Origin: Entamoeba invadens IP1
Lineage: Eukaryota; Evosea; Mastigamoebida; Endamoebidae
Direction: 5' to 3'
Length of the DNA stretch: 11,567 nt
Assembly (NCBI RefSeq): GCF_000330505.1
Contig: NW_004443566.1
Coordinates: 23,118-34,684, forward strand
In this document: positions 1 to 7,072 of the stretch, piece after piece
Layout of the letters: every line of letters begins with the position of its first letter
Position numbering within the stretch: the first letter of the stretch is position 1
Notes under the pieces: generated by a model
Seen by the model: the letters and a program-made list of their open reading frames with translations, nothing else
Database searches by the model: none
Told to the model about the DNA's origin: nothing
Position numbers and translations under genes: made by a program

Positions 1-639
1 TTTCTAATCGCATTTTTAATAATACAGTTTGTTCATCTATTTATCATAATATTTGAGTCATGATTCATAGATGAAGTTTGAATTAATCTTCAAAATCAAA
101 TTATTTATGAATAATTTTACGTTAATAAAACGTAAAATATACACTATTATTATCAAACAAAACATCGTTTTTATTGACATAAACTGTGTTTAAACACATA
201 AAAATTATTTTAAAAATAAAAATAATATTTCCATGTTTTAAACTGTAATTTATAATTTCAATATATAAAAATAGATAGTATTTTATTGATTATTGTTGTT
301 AATTTACATGTGATCACCAATAAATTCTGTTATAAACAAATACAGAAAAAACTATTGCTTAAATTTTATATTATTTAAGTTGTTAAAAACAATTTTCATG
401 TTAATTCTCATTCAAAAACATAAATTGTTTTTATAAACAAAAACAATCTAATTATTTCAATCACACAATTTTTATAAATTTTACTTTATACAGATATCTG
501 AAAAATAAACTGACACAGAAAAAACGGCAAATAACAATTTAACAAAACATATGTTTTTGTTTTTTTTATTTTTTTTTTCAAAATTAAGTTTGTAATTTCG
601 ATTTTTTGTTTTTTAGAAAAAATAAAAAATAAAAAAAAC
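1..639. other. AT-rich stretch without a gene
   Basis: No credible coding region is visible on either strand; stops are dense and composition is strongly A/T with long A and T runs, especially 555-639. Two perfect short hairpins can be seen: 114-122 with 130-138 (9-bp stem, 7-base loop) and 424-432 with 439-447 (9-bp stem, 6-base loop). A 71-codon minus-strand frame at 486-701 is low-complexity K/F/L text that runs into the inverted repeat at 640, so I do not call it a gene. Confidence 0.7.
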
Positions 640-695
640 GGGACTTTAGGGAGTTTTAAAAATTCTGCGGTACAGACTTGTGAACTACAGTTTAT
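640..695 (+). repeat. Left 56-bp inverted repeat of the outer element
   Basis: This reads inward from GGGACTTTAGG through CTGCGGTACAGACTT to CTACAGTTTAT. It differs from its right partner at three positions only. Its central CTGCGGTACAG part is far richer in G/C than the surroundings, so the match is not due to low complexity. Confidence 0.7.
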
Positions 696-714
696 ATACA
701 ATTAACGGAAAAGT

Positions 715-918
715 GGGGTGCTGAGAAATAAAGGGATGCTAATCTAAATATTAATTAATTTAATATTATTTATAATAAATAATTAATATAATTTATTTTG
801 GTTTTTTCATTTTATTAATTGTTTGATTAATAATTTACATTAAAATTAATAGTAATTTTATTATTTTTCAATTGAAATAAACCAATAGTTACGAGCATTC
901 TCCCTTTTTATCATCCCC
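715..918. repeat. Possible MITE-like unit A with imperfect inverted ends
   Basis: The left edge (715-740, starting GGGGTGCTGAGAAA) and the reverse complement of the right edge (894-918, starting GGGGATGATAAAAA) can be aligned over about 25 bases with small gaps; both contain AGGGA followed by ATGCT. The starting GGGTG and the AAAGGGAT core recall the cleaner units at 4001-4127 and 8998-9117. The alignment is gapped and weak, so this is a candidate only. Confidence 0.3.
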
Positions 919-1200
919 ATATTTCCTTTTACTGTAATCAATTCAACAATTTGTAAATTTAGAAAAAAAAATAATTTTATAAAGTTTTAAAAAATATTAT
1001 TTTTTGTTACTAAATAAAGAAATAAATAAAACGCCGATTTACAAAAAATAATTAATTAAACCCAAAAAATCTTAAGATTACTTGTCTCGTGACAATCTCG
1101 AAATTCACCTTCAGTATTTTAATTGTTTATTAACTAAATTATATAATTAGTAGTTTAAATAATTCAGTTAGTTAGTGTAATAATTAAAAACAACCATACA

Positions 1201-1230
1201 GTATGGTCACTATGCAGTGTATAAAAATTT
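1201..1230 (+). repeat. Imperfect direct repeat, copy 1 (copy 2 at 3081-3109)
   Basis: The two copies share TATGG, ACTAT, TGTATAA and AATT in the same order, with a few substitutions and one indel. They flank the mariner on both sides at unequal distances (about 95 and 40 bp) and are not its target duplication. The origin is unknown. Confidence 0.35.
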
Positions 1231-1325
1231 GTATTTTGTAAGACTTTTATTAATAATTATTATTAATAAAAACTATTTTAATTAATTAAAAAATAAAATA
1301 CATCTGTATATTTTTTTGTTAAATA

Positions 1326-1567
1326 CAGTTAGTTCGGTTTTAAATGAAACAAGTCTCATAACAATAAAAATTTGTCTCATTACTTTGTATTTTGTTTGAT
1401 AAAAAACAAAAGTGTTTAAAAACAAATTATGTTTTAAAATAATATCAAAATGTCTAAAAACAAAAAATAAGTCTCATAAACGTGTAATTTTATTCGATAA
1501 GGATTATAACTTTTTTTGAAACCAATAACCGAAAAAACATCAGACTTTGTTTTTGATGAAACCCGTT
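1326..1567 (+). repeat. Left 242-bp terminal inverted repeat of the mariner element
   Basis: This is identical by eye to the reverse complement of 2801-3042; the match stops sharply at 1568. It carries several spaced copies of GTCTCAT (for example near 1354, 1374 and 1472), a plausible set of internal transposase-binding repeats. Confidence 0.93.
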
Positions 1568-1622
1568 TTAAAATTCAAATTTAAGAAAAAAATACTTAAA
1601 GATCACTTTGAGCAAAAATTTT

Positions 1623-2749
1623 TTAACAAAACTGGTTCGATGACATGGCCAATACACCTTCTAACTTATCCTTTTTCTCTTTCCTCGAAACATCTGGCCA
1701 TATTAGTAAGCATATTTAGCACGTTATCATTGTTAAGTTTGCCAACACATGTTTTCATATACCGAAAAAAATATCTCTATTGGATTACATTTTGAAGAGT
1801 ACGGGACATTAAATAAAACCTTAAACCCCATAGTTTTTGCTTCGCTAGTTATTTTTGCTAAGTGAACTGAAGCATTGTTCATAACAAAAACTGTATTTCT
1901 CAAAAAACCAACAAAATGCTCAACAAGAAAACGAAAAGATGCCAAAAACATCTCACCATTTTCAGTTTCATTAAACATTCAACATATTTTTTTTACTGAC
2001 TATAAAATACAACAGACATAGTTTAAATTAAACATCTTAAGAGATGTCGTTCAAATGTGTTTTGTTCCTCGATTCCCTCATGAACGTGTTCGAACATTTC
2101 CGACTTTCCAGTGAGATTCATTTACAAAAACAACTGCGTATCCGCTTCTCTGAAGTTGCACTAGCTCACCAAGTCTAAAAACTCGTAACCCTTTGTTTTG
2201 TACCAAATTTGCGTTTCTTCCTCTGATGGTAACTTCTGTAAAAGATAGAGGTTCAAGTTCCACGCTATTTATAATGTCGCTATTTTTCAAGTATCGCTTA
2301 ACAGTTGAAATGGATACAGATTCGCAATTTTCTTCGGCTAGTTGTTTTTTGTTTCTCTGAGTGACATGCTATTTTGACACAAAAGATAACATGTGCGTTT
2401 TATACCTATTTTCACTGATTTTGTAATATCCATATTTTTTTCTAAGTTTGTTCAAATAATTTCTTGTTGAATTGATCGACATGTGAATCTTTTTGCTATG
2501 CCATGTTCTTCATAAAGACGAAAAAAGAATTTTTTTATTTTGTGTCACTGCTACATAATGCCTTTTAAGTTTTATTGTTTCTATTATCATTGGTGTTATC
2601 GGTTGAGAAGTTGTTGTTCTTAGCTGTGCACTGTTTTCAAAAGCAGCTTCCGATAGTAAATCATCAAGTGATAATTGGTCTAATGGCTTATTCAAAGGAC
2701 CGATAAATTCCATAAATTCTGAATGTGGTATATACCCGAAGTTGTCCAT
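1623..2749 (-). pseudogene. Tc1/mariner transposase, broken by frameshifts and stops
   Basis: This would be a DDE/D transposase cutting and joining at TA sites. The reading starts at ATG 2749, 51 bp inside the right terminal repeat. A helix-turn-helix text (LYEEHGIAKRF) appears only after a frame change at the seven-T run 2530-2536. A second change near 2454-2465 leads to a second helix-turn-helix (SVSISTVKRYL). In-frame stops lie at 2369-2371 (probably a former Gln) and 2078-2080 (in RTRS-stop-GNRG, where Trp is usual). Frame changes follow near 2000 and 1735, and the likely original end is TAA at 1623. Catalytic positions read FVNESHW, VMNNASVH and NPIE. The first two Asp are Asn; the last Glu is kept, 33 residues after the second position. 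The family call is firm and the protein is certainly inactive. Confidence 0.88.
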
Positions 2750-2800
2750 GAATAAAAAAATAGATTGAATAATTTTTTGTTTTTAAGTGTTTAAATTTAT

Positions 2801-3042
2801 AACGGGTTTCATCAAAAACAAAGTCTGATGTTTTTTCGGTTATTGGTTTCAAAAAAAGTTATAATCCTTATCGAATAAAATTACACGTTTATGAGACTTA
2901 TTTTTTGTTTTTAGACATTTTGATATTATTTTAAAACATAATTTGTTTTTAAACACTTTTGTTTTTTATCAAACAAAATACAAAGTAATGAGACAAATTT
3001 TTATTGTTATGAGACTTGTTTCATTTAAAACCGAACTAACTG
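2801..3042 (-). repeat. Right 242-bp terminal inverted repeat of the mariner element
   Basis: This is the perfect inverted copy of 1326-1567. Its inner end (2801) lies 51 bp upstream of the former transposase start, so it would have contained the transposase promoter. Confidence 0.93.
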
Positions 3043-3080
3043 TAATACAAATCAATTAGATAGTCGATTTTTTGTTGTAT

Positions 3081-3109
3081 ATATGGAACTATACATTGTA
3101 TAATAATTA
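3081..3109 (+). repeat. Imperfect direct repeat, copy 2 (copy 1 at 1201-1230)
   Basis: This is the partner of 1201-1230, in the same orientation, on the other side of the mariner insertion. See copy 1 for the shared words. Confidence 0.35.
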
Positions 3110-3225
3110 TAAACTAAATATTTAATAAATTATATTAAAAAAACCTAAAATATGTTTTTCAAATTATTTAATAATATAAAAAATTGTATAATATTTATTA
3201 ATTTTTAATTTTTTAAATAATTAAA

Positions 3226-3281
3226 ATAAACTGTAGTTCAAAAGTCTGTACCGCAGTATTTTTAAAACTTCCTAAAGTCCC
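3226..3281 (-). repeat. Right 56-bp inverted repeat of the outer element
   Basis: This is the inverted partner of 640-695 (53 of 56 identical, no gaps). It ends in CCC at 3281 and directly abuts a second dispersed repeat at 3282-3309. Confidence 0.7.
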
Positions 3282-3309
3282 AGTAGTATATAAATTATGT
3301 AGATTTAGG
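3282..3309 (+). repeat. 28-bp dispersed repeat, copy 1 (copy 2 at 9955-9982)
   Basis: This starts AGTAGTATATAAATT and ends TGTAGATTTAGG; it differs from 9955-9982 at a single base. It contains a TATATAAA word, so it could be a promoter-type sequence, but no ORF follows either copy at a sensible distance. Confidence 0.55.
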
Positions 3310-4000
3310 ATGCACTTTGTTTTAAACAATTTAATTTTTGAAAACCATTTTCATAATTTAACTTCTTCATTGAACATGTTTTATTATTAAAACTATAACA
3401 AAAACTATTTTTTTGTAGTTATTTTTAATTTATTAATCTATAATCAATAGTTGTTCTATTTCAAGTATTTGACAAATCCTATATTTTACTATTATAAAAT
3501 ACTATATTCACATATATCATTAATAATATACCTTAAAACTACAAAATTATTATATTTTTATAATTACTTTTATTATAATTTTAAGGAAATATTCATAAAG
3601 TCAGTTTGCTTTCTGAAAAAAATGTATTTAATATGTTGCAAAGTACCCACACCAAAAAGCGTCATTCTTCAAATTGTTTTTTTATTAACTTGGTTAGTTT
3701 ACAGTATTTTCCCGTTATTGTTGGGAAATAATAACGTTAATAATACCATTTATTAATAAAAATGTTATTATTTTTAATAATAATATTTATTATAATCAAA
3801 CAGAAAAAATAAAATGATTGGTAAATACTATTAACATTATTTATTTTTTTAGTTTTGTTATTAAATAATAGTTTAAATAATAATAATATTTATTAAACAT
3901 CCCAAATATTCATTTTTTAAAAGGAAATAATTAAATTAGGTTTTAAAATTAAAACATTATATTTAATTATAACTTTGTAATTACAGATGAAAGGAAAATT
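3310..4000. other. AT-rich stretch without a supported gene
   Basis: A 101-codon plus-strand frame at 3451-3756 exists, but its text is dominated by F, Y, I, L, N and K from A/T codons, with no conserved-looking motif except perhaps a hydrophobic stretch encoded near 3670-3730. I regard it as chance. The rest holds only short A/T runs. Confidence 0.55.
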
Positions 4001-4127
4001 GGGTGACAAAAATATAGGGATTAATTGATGTAAAAAGATGGTTTTTGGTTTTTGGTTTTTTATTTTTTTTACAAAAAACAATTTCTATAAAAGACTTATT
4101 AAATTACTTAAAATAAATCTGTCACCC
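4001..4127. repeat. MITE-like unit B, 127 bp
   Basis: The ends are a perfect 8-bp inverted repeat, GGGTGACA at 4001 and TGTCACCC ending at 4127. The interior contains TAGGGATT and TTGATGTAAAAA, words that recur at the same relative place in unit C (8998-9117), followed in both by GG, T-rich sequence and A-rich sequence. Such a short unit with inverted ends and no ORF fits a non-autonomous element. No clear target-site duplication is visible, so a structured RNA or regulatory element cannot be excluded. Confidence 0.5.
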
Positions 4128-4414
4128 ATTAATTAATTACTCTATCTGTAAGAGCTGTCGAATAACTCAGATCATTATGTGTAAAAAGCCTTCACAACTA
4201 TGAAATATTTTGCAACAACAACAAAATAGTAAAGTTAATCAATAATATAAACAATCAATAAATATTTCTTAGAAATATGTACAAACAGCAAAAGAGAACA
4301 CGAATAAGACAATTAAAGACTTGGCTGATTGGTCTTTTACGGTTAAATATACCACGAGTTAAACAGACGTTGAAGTTTTGAATTCAATAACTATTTACAC
4401 AAAATAACTAAAGA

Positions 4415-4642
4415 ATGAAAAAAAGAAGTATTTGTAGCAAAAAAGAAGGACTGGACTGCTTTGATAGCTGTACAGTCAAATTAGCAAGCAGACAAAGACA
4501 AGACTTCAAACAAAAAGATAAAGAACAAACCCAGATCAAGGGTTTTGAAACACAAAAGAAGATGATTTTAAACAAAATTGCTAAAGTTAAGAAACATGAC
4601 ACTTATTATTCTGATGGATCGAAGCCCAGATTGAATACTTAG
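4415..4642 (+). CDS. Small basic hypothetical ORF, 75 codons
   Basis: The product is unknown: a lysine/glutamine-rich, soluble-looking 75-residue frame in a stretch less A/T-rich than its surroundings. In its second half, KDKEQTQIKGFE followed by a helical stretch loosely recalls the RNA/DNA hybrid-binding domain at the N-terminus of eukaryotic ribonuclease H1. Near the C-terminus, YYSDGS resembles the first catalytic Asp motif of ribonuclease H. A decayed ribonuclease H1 remnant lies on the same strand 615 bp downstream (5258-5518), so this may be the front part of the same dead gene. The frame also stays open after the TAG up to about 4706. The similarity is weak and the ORF may be chance. 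Confidence 0.3.
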   Translation: MKKRSICSKKEGLDCFDSCTVKLASRQRQDFKQKDKEQTQIKGFETQKKMILNKIAKVKKHDTYYSDGSKPRLNT

Positions 4643-5257
4643 TACACTAGTCTCAACACCCAAGGTTCAATACAGCGCACCATTCTTTTACTAAAAAGAA
4701 ACCAAATGTAAGAAAAAATTAATTTAATAAAATTATAACTTTATTAAAAAGGACGAAACAAAAGGGTCTATTTTAAAATTCCAACAATCAAAAATTCAAA
4801 AAATATGTAAAAATTATATTCAATTACTAAAAATATTTTTTATTTATCATTTTTCCCAAAATAAAATAAATTGTTTGTATAAATAACTTGTGTGTTGATT
4901 TTTATAAATTAATTATTAATTTTAGTTTTTTCTTTGTTGTATATTTTGATAGACAATTTTTATATTTATTTCTTGACTTTTAAAATAACAATTGCTTTTG
5001 GATTTTTTAAACAACAAAATATATAATCATTATAATAATAATTAATAAATTACAAGACATAACTTAAAATTAAAATTTGATTTGTGAACATATTAAGAAT
5101 CACTAAGATATACCACCCTATAAATCAACGATATTGACAACATACATGATTTTTAATAAAAAAATATTTTTTAAAATAACTATTTTTGATTTAAACTTAA
5201 ATTTTACACCTAAATTTTTAAATATAAATAAATATCAATAAAAACGACTAAACAACA
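4643..5257. other. AT-rich stretch without a gene
   Basis: No ORF of interest. Apart from the frame continuing to about 4706, composition falls back to long A/T runs. If 4415-4642 and 5258-5518 once belonged to one gene, this would be an insertion or a decayed segment, but I see no inverted ends marking an inserted element. Confidence 0.5.
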
Positions 5258-5518
5258 ATGAAAAAAGAGACAGGTGGCGTTGCATTGTTTTTTGATGGTT
5301 AAATAGCCCATATTTTAAGTAAAGAATTGTTGGGTTCTAATTTAACAGAAAAAATAATCAATCAATAAGTAAAGTGCATTGAATACTTATAAAAGAATAC
5401 AACAAAAAGCATAAAAAGATCCAAAGTGATTGTGTTTTCAACAGATTCAAATAATTTATCGTGTTATTTATTTACAAAAATACAAAATATAAAAATAGAT
5501 AAAACAATTGATATTTAA
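5258..5518 (+). pseudogene. Ribonuclease H1-like remnant with three in-frame TAA codons
   Basis: One frame runs 86 codons from ATG 5258 to TAA 5516-5518, interrupted only by TAA at 5300-5302, 5366-5368 and 5390-5392. Its text follows the ribonuclease H1 fold in order: the GG-V-x-L-FF strand (TGGVALFF), an LSKELLG segment at the spacing seen in the family, a helix (CIEYL), then KVIVFSTDSNN, matching the strand that carries a catalytic Asp (usual form: I-x-TDS). The catalytic Glu expected in the helix is not recognisable, and the C-terminal His/Asp part is missing or unreadable beyond 5518. Active enzymes cleave RNA in RNA/DNA hybrids; this copy is dead. Recognition rests on memory of the family pattern, with no database check. 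Confidence 0.5.
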
Positions 5519-5534
5519 AGCAAGAATTTTATAA

Positions 5535-5597
5535 TCTAACATATCAGACCTGAAGAATGACATGTTAGACATAATCGCATGATCTAAAGTAGATCAT
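5535..5597. repeat. Two adjacent perfect hairpins
   Basis: TCTAACAT (5535-5542) pairs with ATGTTAGA (5562-5569) and encloses a mini-hairpin TCAG-AC-CTGA. Nine bases later ATGATCTA (5579-5586) and TAGATCAT (5590-5597) form a perfect 8-bp stem around the loop AAG. Function unknown. Confidence 0.6.
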
Positions 5598-5660
5598 ACT
5601 ATTATTATCTCGAATCTATTTTATACAAGACCAAGTGGATTAATGTATATACAGTCAACC

Positions 5661-5684
5661 TCATTTCTCAAAAACTTGAAATGA
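5661..5684. repeat. Short hairpin, 7-bp stem
   Basis: TCATTTC (5661-5667) and GAAATGA (5678-5684) are perfectly complementary across a 10-base loop. Weaker than its neighbours and possibly chance. Confidence 0.4.
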
Positions 5685-5818
5685 ATATGATATGAAAAAG
5701 CATAAAAACTATGACTAAATACTAAAACAACAAATTGTATTACCAACACGATTGTCAATGATACAAATATATGAGAAACAAACATTTTAGAAATCATTTT
5801 CAGTGTGGTAAGAATATA

Positions 5819-5883
5819 TTATGTGTTATTTTCACTATTTCTTTGAAATAGTGACAAAACCAAACCAAATTTATAACACATAA
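5819..5883. repeat. Nested double hairpin
   Basis: An outer perfect 11-bp stem (TTATGTGTTAT at 5819-5829 with ATAACACATAA at 5873-5883) encloses a perfect 10-bp stem (TCACTATTTC at 5832-5841 with GAAATAGTGA at 5845-5854) that has a TTT loop. Two exact stems, one inside the other, in 65 bp are unlikely by chance even at this composition. Confidence 0.65.
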
Positions 5884-5887
5884 CAAT

Positions 5888-6013
5888 GAAGGCGTCGCTG
5901 GTGAACGAGTCAAAAATACCAAAATACTCTCTTTATTCTATTACTATTATTATTATATTATTATATTCACTTTTATTATTATTATTATTATCAAAAGTGA
6001 ATATGACGCCTTC
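5888..6013. repeat. Nested inverted repeats around an ATT microsatellite
   Basis: GAAGGCGTC (5888-5896) is the inverted partner of GACGCCTTC (6005-6013), a G/C-rich 9-bp match. Inside it a perfect 12-bp stem (5963-5974 with 5993-6004, beginning ATATTCACTTTT) closes a loop made of ATT repeats. A second ATT/ATA repeat lies at about 5941-5962. The sequence around the right arm faintly resembles a tRNA D-arm, but no acceptor stem or B box can be found. Confidence 0.65.
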
Positions 6014-6113
6014 CCACTTGGTCAACAAACATTGTTATTATAAAAAATGGCTTGTTTCTTTTTGATCAACTTTATAAATATTAACCAATTAGAATACGAT
6101 CTCCTAAAAATGG

Positions 6114-6165
6114 GCCGGCTCGTGATGAGTCGGCAAATCATGCAAATATTGAATATATTTGCATG
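6114..6165. repeat. Two tandem hairpins
   Basis: GCCGGCTC (6114-6121) pairs with GAGTCGGC (6127-6134) with one G-T wobble around GTGAT. Four bases later CATGCAAATAT (6139-6149) pairs perfectly with ATATTTGCATG (6155-6165) around a 5-base loop. The first is strikingly G/C-rich for this region. Confidence 0.65.
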
Positions 6166-6205
6166 AAAAATAGAATCTACCGTAAACACCAATCCTATTG
6201 TTGTT

Positions 6206-6226
6206 ACTCTTTTAGAATAAAAGAGT
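6206..6226. repeat. Perfect 9-bp hairpin with GAA loop
   Basis: ACTCTTTTA (6206-6214) and TAAAAGAGT (6218-6226) are exact complements across a three-base loop, the same design as the hairpins at 5579 and 5832. Confidence 0.6.
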
Positions 6227-6343
6227 CTATCCTTGTCCTCAATATATATACATAGTAATTATGTCTTAACAATCAAACAACAAATGAACATTGTTTTAAT
6301 CGTATATTATCACATTCTATATCAACATGACTTATAAAAATAA

Positions 6344-6403
6344 AAGTGTTAATTCAAATGAACACTTACATGGTTATTGCGGCTTTTTATTATAAAAAGT
6401 GCC
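6344..6403. repeat. Two further hairpins
   Basis: AAGTGTT (6344-6350) pairs with AACACTT (6361-6367) over a 10-base loop. TTTTTAT (6384-6390) pairs with ATAAAAA (6392-6398) over one base, prolonged by GGC (6381-6383) and GCC (6401-6403) with a two-base bulge. Confidence 0.5.
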
Positions 6404-6470
6404 TCAATGTTGTTAAAAAATAGAATGAAAAATATGGCCTAACTATCAACTATTTTATTGATCTGCTCCA

Positions 6471-6489
6471 AAATTGTACAAAAACAAGA
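6471..6489 (+). repeat. 19-bp direct repeat, copy 1 (copy 2 at 6669-6687)
   Basis: Both copies read AAATTGTACAAAAACAAGA exactly and are spaced by 198 bp, a multiple of three, so both read I-V-Q-K-Q in the same frame. Weaker similarity extends on both sides (KNR about 20 codons before). A 12-bp perfect palindrome ACAACATGTTGT follows at 6499-6510. This looks like decayed protein-repeat coding sequence. Confidence 0.45.
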
Positions 6490-6565
6490 CATTTAGAAAC
6501 AACATGTTGTACAGAGGTAAAAGAGTTTATACCAATGTGTATGAACATTTGCATAACCAACGTGA

Positions 6566-6763
6566 CTATTATATCGAAAAAAGTCCCTCCTGTTGATTAA
6601 AAACCGACCAAACTCCAAGTTTATTTATGATTCGTGCTTCAATGGTATGATATCCAAATCAAAACAACAAATTGTACAAAAACAAGAACGCTTAAATAAC
6701 AAATATGATATAGAGCATTTCATAAAATTACAAGAACATGAAATGAAAGATACAAAGAGATGA
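6566..6763 (+). pseudogene. Open frame of 65 codons, probable decayed gene end
   Basis: The frame is open from just after TGA 6563-6565 to TGA 6761-6763, with a first ATG at 6647 that would give a 38-residue protein. The text is varied (SLLLIKNRPNSKF, then a K/Q/E-rich helical stretch ending HEMKDTKR), unlike A/T-run translation. The frame upstream holds the first copy of the IVQKQ repeat but also several stops. I do not recognise the family. It is best read as the surviving 3' end of a degenerated gene; a real 38-residue gene is less likely. Confidence 0.3.
6669..6687 (+). repeat. 19-bp direct repeat, copy 2 (copy 1 at 6471-6489)
   Basis: This is an exact repeat lying inside the open frame 6566-6763 and read there as IVQKQ. 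Confidence 0.45.
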
Positions 6764-7040
6764 GTTGTTTGATTGTTATTGATTGATTGCTTTGTTTATT
6801 TGTTGTTTTTGATTAATAAATGTTAAATAATACAATTATAAATTATATAATTATAAAGACTTTGAATATATTATAAATTAAGTAAAAATATATAAATAAA
6901 TTGTCGATTTAAACAAAAAACATTCGATAATACTTACAATTAATAATAATAAAATTATTAATCAATATATCAAATTCAATTCAATATCATATTTAAAAGT
7001 ATTTTTCAAATACGGTTTTTTTAAACAAAAATGTTAATGT
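6764..7040. other. AT-rich spacer downstream of the VWA gene
   Basis: No ORF; runs of A/T with repeats of TTGATT/TTGTTTA (6765-6810) and TATAATTATA-like stretches (6833-6860). Nothing else is supported. Confidence 0.6.
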
Positions 7041-7072
7041 AAAAATAGAAAAAAAATCGCTAAAAAGAATTA
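7041..7072 (-). terminator. 3' processing / polyadenylation signal of the VWA gene
   Basis: On the minus strand the stop codon is itself the start of TAATT (7068-7072), followed at once by TTCTTTTTA and a run of eight T further on. TA(A/T)TT close to the stop followed by a pyrimidine tract is the usual 3' end signal in Entamoeba genes. Inferred from sequence only. Confidence 0.5.

Larger units (their letters stand above)
704..1323. other. AT-rich left arm of the outer element, no gene
   Basis: No ORF can be supported. Visible structure is limited to the possible MITE-like unit at 715-918, a perfect 7-bp hairpin at 1193-1207 (ACCATAC and GTATGGT around one base), and a 30-base segment at 1201-1230 that recurs imperfectly at 3081-3109. 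Confidence 0.6.
1326..3042 (-). mobile_element. Complete Tc1/mariner-type transposon, 1,717 bp
   Basis: The element starts CAGTTAGTTCGG and ends with its reverse complement, directly flanked by TA on both sides (1324-1325 and 3043-3044), the target duplication typical of Tc1/mariner (IS630-related) transposons. The terminal repeats are 242 bp each and I find no mismatch between them. The 1.2-kb interior carries one minus-strand transposase gene that is broken in several places. Perfect ends with a dead gene suggest that this copy moved recently using transposase supplied from elsewhere, or that its ends were homogenised. Length and layout fit the family; the long terminal repeats are on the large side. 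Confidence 0.93.
640..3281. mobile_element. Outer inverted-repeat element carrying a nested mariner
   Basis: The segment is bounded by inverted copies of a 56-bp sequence (640-695 and 3226-3281) that match at 53 of 56 positions without gaps, both beginning GGGACTTTAGG at the outer edge. The 1,717-bp mariner lies inside. Without it and its TA duplication the outer unit would be about 920 bp of A/T-rich DNA with no recognisable transposase, as expected of a non-autonomous DNA transposon or MITE. No convincing target-site duplication is visible (AAAAAC on the left, AGTAGT on the right), so the superfamily cannot be named. Two unrelated inverted copies of a dispersed repeat remain possible. Confidence 0.5.

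Noticed and set aside
486..701. 71-codon minus-strand ORF
   Set aside because: Low-complexity K/F text that spans the outer inverted repeat edge; not a gene.
1547..1795. 82-codon plus-strand ORF inside the mariner
   Set aside because: It runs antisense to the transposase end and crosses the terminal repeat boundary; no independent support.
3451..3756. 101-codon plus-strand ORF as a membrane protein
   Set aside because: The text is almost wholly F, Y, I, L, K and N from A/T runs, with no motif and no promoter-like context; chance is likely in this composition.
4408..4602. 64-codon minus-strand ORF with hydrophobic text
   Set aside because: It is the antisense of the lysine-rich 75-codon frame, which produces Leu/Phe-rich text automatically.
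4655..4690. B-box-like GGTTCAATAC followed by GCACCA
   Set aside because: The B box does not match fully, and no A box or pairing acceptor strand lies about 70 bases upstream.
5258..5518. Reassigned genetic code with TAA read as glutamine
   Set aside because: Glutamine would fit at the three TAA sites, but the 520-residue gene uses ordinary Gln codons, has no internal TAA and ends in TAA at the expected place, so decay is the simpler reading.
5886..6035. tRNA gene suggested by a D-arm-like segment on the minus strand
   Set aside because: The D-arm-like text comes from the inverted repeat; no acceptor stem, anticodon arm or B box at proper spacing could be found.
5535..6403. CRISPR-like array
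   Set aside because: The hairpins differ from each other in sequence and spacing; there is no repeated unit with regular spacers, and the context is eukaryotic.
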